From the NCBI GenBank assembly GCA_029864805.1, contig JAOTSS010000029.1, positions 1 through 22,900 of the forward strand: a stretch of 22,900 bases of DNA, given 5' to 3'. A model generated the notes under the pieces. The model had not been told where the DNA came from and made no database searches. It worked only from the letters and a program-made list of their open reading frames with translations. Numbering within the stretch: position 1 is the stretch's first letter; every line of letters starts with the position of its first letter. The DNA comes from Candidatus Nitrosopumilus sp. Lineage in GTDB: Archaea; Thermoproteota; Nitrososphaeria; Nitrososphaerales; Nitrosopumilaceae. The translations under genes were made by a program, and so were the position numbers. Of this stretch, positions 21,409-22,900 are shown piece after piece.

Positions 21409-21984
21409 TTACTTGAATTTTTTTTTAACAAATTTTGAAAGTCCTTCTTTTTTTAATTGTTCAGATTCCTTCATAACTAAATTATGTTGATTAGATTTGT
21501 GTTGTTTTAATTTCTTTTTTAAATCTGGGAATTCATTTGCAAGTATTTTCATGGCATAAATTCCAGCATTTCCTGCCTTGTTAACTCCTACAGATACAAC
21601 AGGAGACCCAGAAGGCATTTCAGTGATTGACAGTAATGAATCTAATCCTCCAAATGCAGAAAATTTTGTGGTGTTTGATTTTTTTTGGTTTTTGTCATTA
21701 TAAACCAGTATAGGCACTCCGATAACAGGAATTATTGTGTGAGATGCAATCATCCCGGGTAAATGTGCAGCTCCTCCAGCTCCTGCAATTATTATTTTAA
21801 ATCCCATTTCTTCAGCATGTTTAGCATATTCTGCCAATCGAGATGGAGTTCTATGTGCCGATACAATTTGATCTTCATGTTTGATTTTATACTCGTCTAA
21901 TATTTCTGATGCACCTTGCATAATTCTACTATCTGAACTAGATCCCATGATAATTCCAACCAGCGGTATATCAGAATATGTCAT
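21409..21984 (-). CDS. purE: N5-carboxyaminoimidazole ribonucleotide mutase, class I PurE
   Basis: This 191-residue protein converts N5-CAIR to CAIR in purine synthesis and works with PurK. Motifs are MGSSSDSRIM, VSAHRTPSRL (His), AGAGGAAHLPGMIASHTIIPVIGVP and SLLSITEMPSGSPV. Class I PurE is the kind paired with PurK, which is present and divergent here. The C-terminus has an extra basic tail of ~25 residues (ESEQLKKEGLSKFVKKKFK), longer than usual, and a polar loop YNDKNQKKSNTTKFSAFGG replaces the usual short loop. TATA-like TTAATTACT lies about 26 bases before the ATG. Intact. Confidence 0.9.
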   Translation of the reverse strand: MTYSDIPLVGIIMGSSSDSRIMQGASEILDEYKIKHEDQIVSAHRTPSRLAEYAKHAEEMGFKIIIAGAGGAAHLPGMIASHTIIPVIGVPILVYNDKNQKKSNTTKFSAFGGLDSLLSITEMPSGSPVVSVGVNKAGNAGIYAMKILANEFPDLKKKLKQHKSNQHNLVMKESEQLKKEGLSKFVKKKFK

Positions 21985-22059
21985 AATAATAGGAAAAACT
22001 AGCGAGTAATTAACAATTCTATTACAAAAAATCCCATGAACATTTAGCTTAGCATTAGA

Positions 22060-22068
22060 TATTTTTAA
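22060..22068 (+). promoter_or_regulatory. TATA-like box for purK
   Basis: TATTTTTAA is centred 26 bases before the ATG at 22090, pointing to a leaderless purK transcript in the 105-base purE-purK divergent region. Confidence 0.5.
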
Positions 22069-22089
22069 TCCAAAATCCTCAATTTTGTA

Positions 22090-22900
22090 ATGTCAAAGAT
22101 TTTGGGAATTATCGGCGGTGGACAATTAGGAATGATGATTGCCGAAGCTGCAAAAAAAATGCCCGATGAAATTTCTGAAATTATAGTATTAGATCCTACT
22201 GAAAACTGTCCCGCAGCCCAGGCTGGAGCCACACAAATTATTGCCGATTTTAAGGATAAAAATGCCATTATTGAACTTGCAAACAAATCAGACATAATTA
22301 CCTATGAAATTGAATCAGGAGATAGTGATGTATTAAAATCAGTTCAAGATAAAGCTGAAATCAATCCTTCTCCTGAAACATTAAAAATTATTCAAGATAA
22401 ATTTTTACAAAAATCATTTTTACGAGAAAATAAAATTCCCGTTCCAGAATTTATTGAAATAAAAAATATTGAAGATGTAAAAGAAGGAGTTGAGAAATTC
22501 GGCATTCCTGTCATGCTAAAAGCACGAAGAGATGCATATGATGGACGAGGAAATTTCAAAATTAATTCTGAAGACGAAGTTCAAAAAGCATATGATTATT
22601 TTAAAGGACAGCCACTACTATTGGAAAAATTTGTGCCATTTAGTATGGAAGTTTCAGTTATCGCATCACGTAACACAAGGGGTCAAATCAAAACATATCC
22701 CCTAGTTGAAAATATTCATGAAGAAAATATTCTGCGAGAAACTATTGCACCTGCCCGAGTTTCTGAGGACATATCAAAAAAAGCTGAAGAGATAGCAAAG
22801 AAAACAATGTCTGTGTTAAAAGGTGCAGGGATTTTTGGAATAGAGATGTTTGTAACTAAAGATGAAGATGTAGTGATTAATGAAATAGCACCAAGGGTAC
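22090..22900 (+). CDS. purK: N5-carboxyaminoimidazole ribonucleotide synthase (partial)
   Basis: ATG at 22090 opens a frame that runs off the right edge: 270 codons visible of the ~380 usual. It makes N5-CAIR from AIR, bicarbonate and ATP. The N-terminal nucleotide-binding start is ILGIIGGGQLGMMIAEAAKK. The ATP-grasp domain follows: VMLKARRDAYDGRGNFKI (Lys and the Gly-rich loop), LLLEKFVPFSMEVSVIASR and VVINEIAPRV (metal-binding Glu/Asn). It is divergent from purE, so both purine genes share one intergenic region and could be co-regulated. No defect is seen in the part present. Confidence 0.92.
   Translation, partial: MSKILGIIGGGQLGMMIAEAAKKMPDEISEIIVLDPTENCPAAQAGATQIIADFKDKNAIIELANKSDIITYEIESGDSDVLKSVQDKAEINPSPETLKIIQDKFLQKSFLRENKIPVPEFIEIKNIEDVKEGVEKFGIPVMLKARRDAYDGRGNFKINSEDEVQKAYDYFKGQPLLLEKFVPFSMEVSVIASRNTRGQIKTYPLVENIHEENILRETIAPARVSEDISKKAEEIAKKTMSVLKGAGIFGIEMFVTKDEDVVINEIAPRV

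Noticed and set aside
1..22900. CRISPR array, insertion sequence or prophage
   Set aside because: No regularly spaced repeats, transposase or integrase motifs, or terminal inverted repeats with duplicated targets were seen.

Overview
The window looks like an AT-rich archaeal chromosome segment, most probably from an ammonia-oxidising thaumarchaeon (Nitrososphaerota, Nitrosopumilus-like). The reasons are the low G+C, TATA-like boxes about 25 bases before start codons (leaderless transcripts), GTG and TTG starts, an archaeal TIGR00300-type enzyme, a PduO-type cobalamin adenosyltransferase, and many tiny zinc-ribbon and membrane proteins of the kind these compact genomes carry. The genus is inferred; no marker gene settles it.

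Region 1-3900 is accessory-like. It holds a zinc-ribbon protein and a small roadblock-like protein in one operon, a divergent ribbon-helix-helix (RHH) regulator with a 24-bp perfect palindrome between the two promoters, two small membrane or secreted proteins, two related micro-proteins, gene remnants with internal stops, and a HAD phosphatase gene broken by a single in-frame TGA.

Region 4085-11960 is metabolic and surface. It carries the gatC-gatA-gatB operon (tRNA amidotransferase) with a fourth overlapping small gene, an acetyl-CoA-synthetase-like AMP-forming ligase, a PLP aminotransferase, and a signal-peptide protein with a C-terminal membrane anchor and SHOCT-like tail.

Region 12100-17040 has a TIGR00300 enzyme (archaeal ornithine cyclodeaminase type), several small unknowns, an HD phosphohydrolase, the cobalamin adenosyltransferase (which fits the B12-dependent methylmalonyl-CoA mutase of the thaumarchaeal carbon cycle), tRNA-Phe, a Lys-rich small protein, two overlapping stand-alone Lrp/AsnC ligand-binding domains and a VOC protein with a translationally coupled leader ORF.

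Region 17035-20015 looks regulatory. It has a second roadblock-like protein, a coiled-coil protein, a Cys-rich small protein, and a two-gene operon of a 40-residue zinc ribbon with a class III nucleotide cyclase. The intergenic DNA between 17861 and 17999 is rich in inverted and direct repeats. Region 20199-22900 returns to metabolism: threonine ammonia-lyase with an ACT domain, then purE and the 5' part of purK, divergent from a shared 105-base promoter region.

The main new points are about ten small or broken genes found by reading short frames (45-224, 1241-1393, 1984-2118, 3157-3294, the 3291-3899 pseudogene, 4085-4207, 16569-16628, 17999-18145, 18982-19104, and the truncated purK), and several operator-like repeats placed exactly at promoters.
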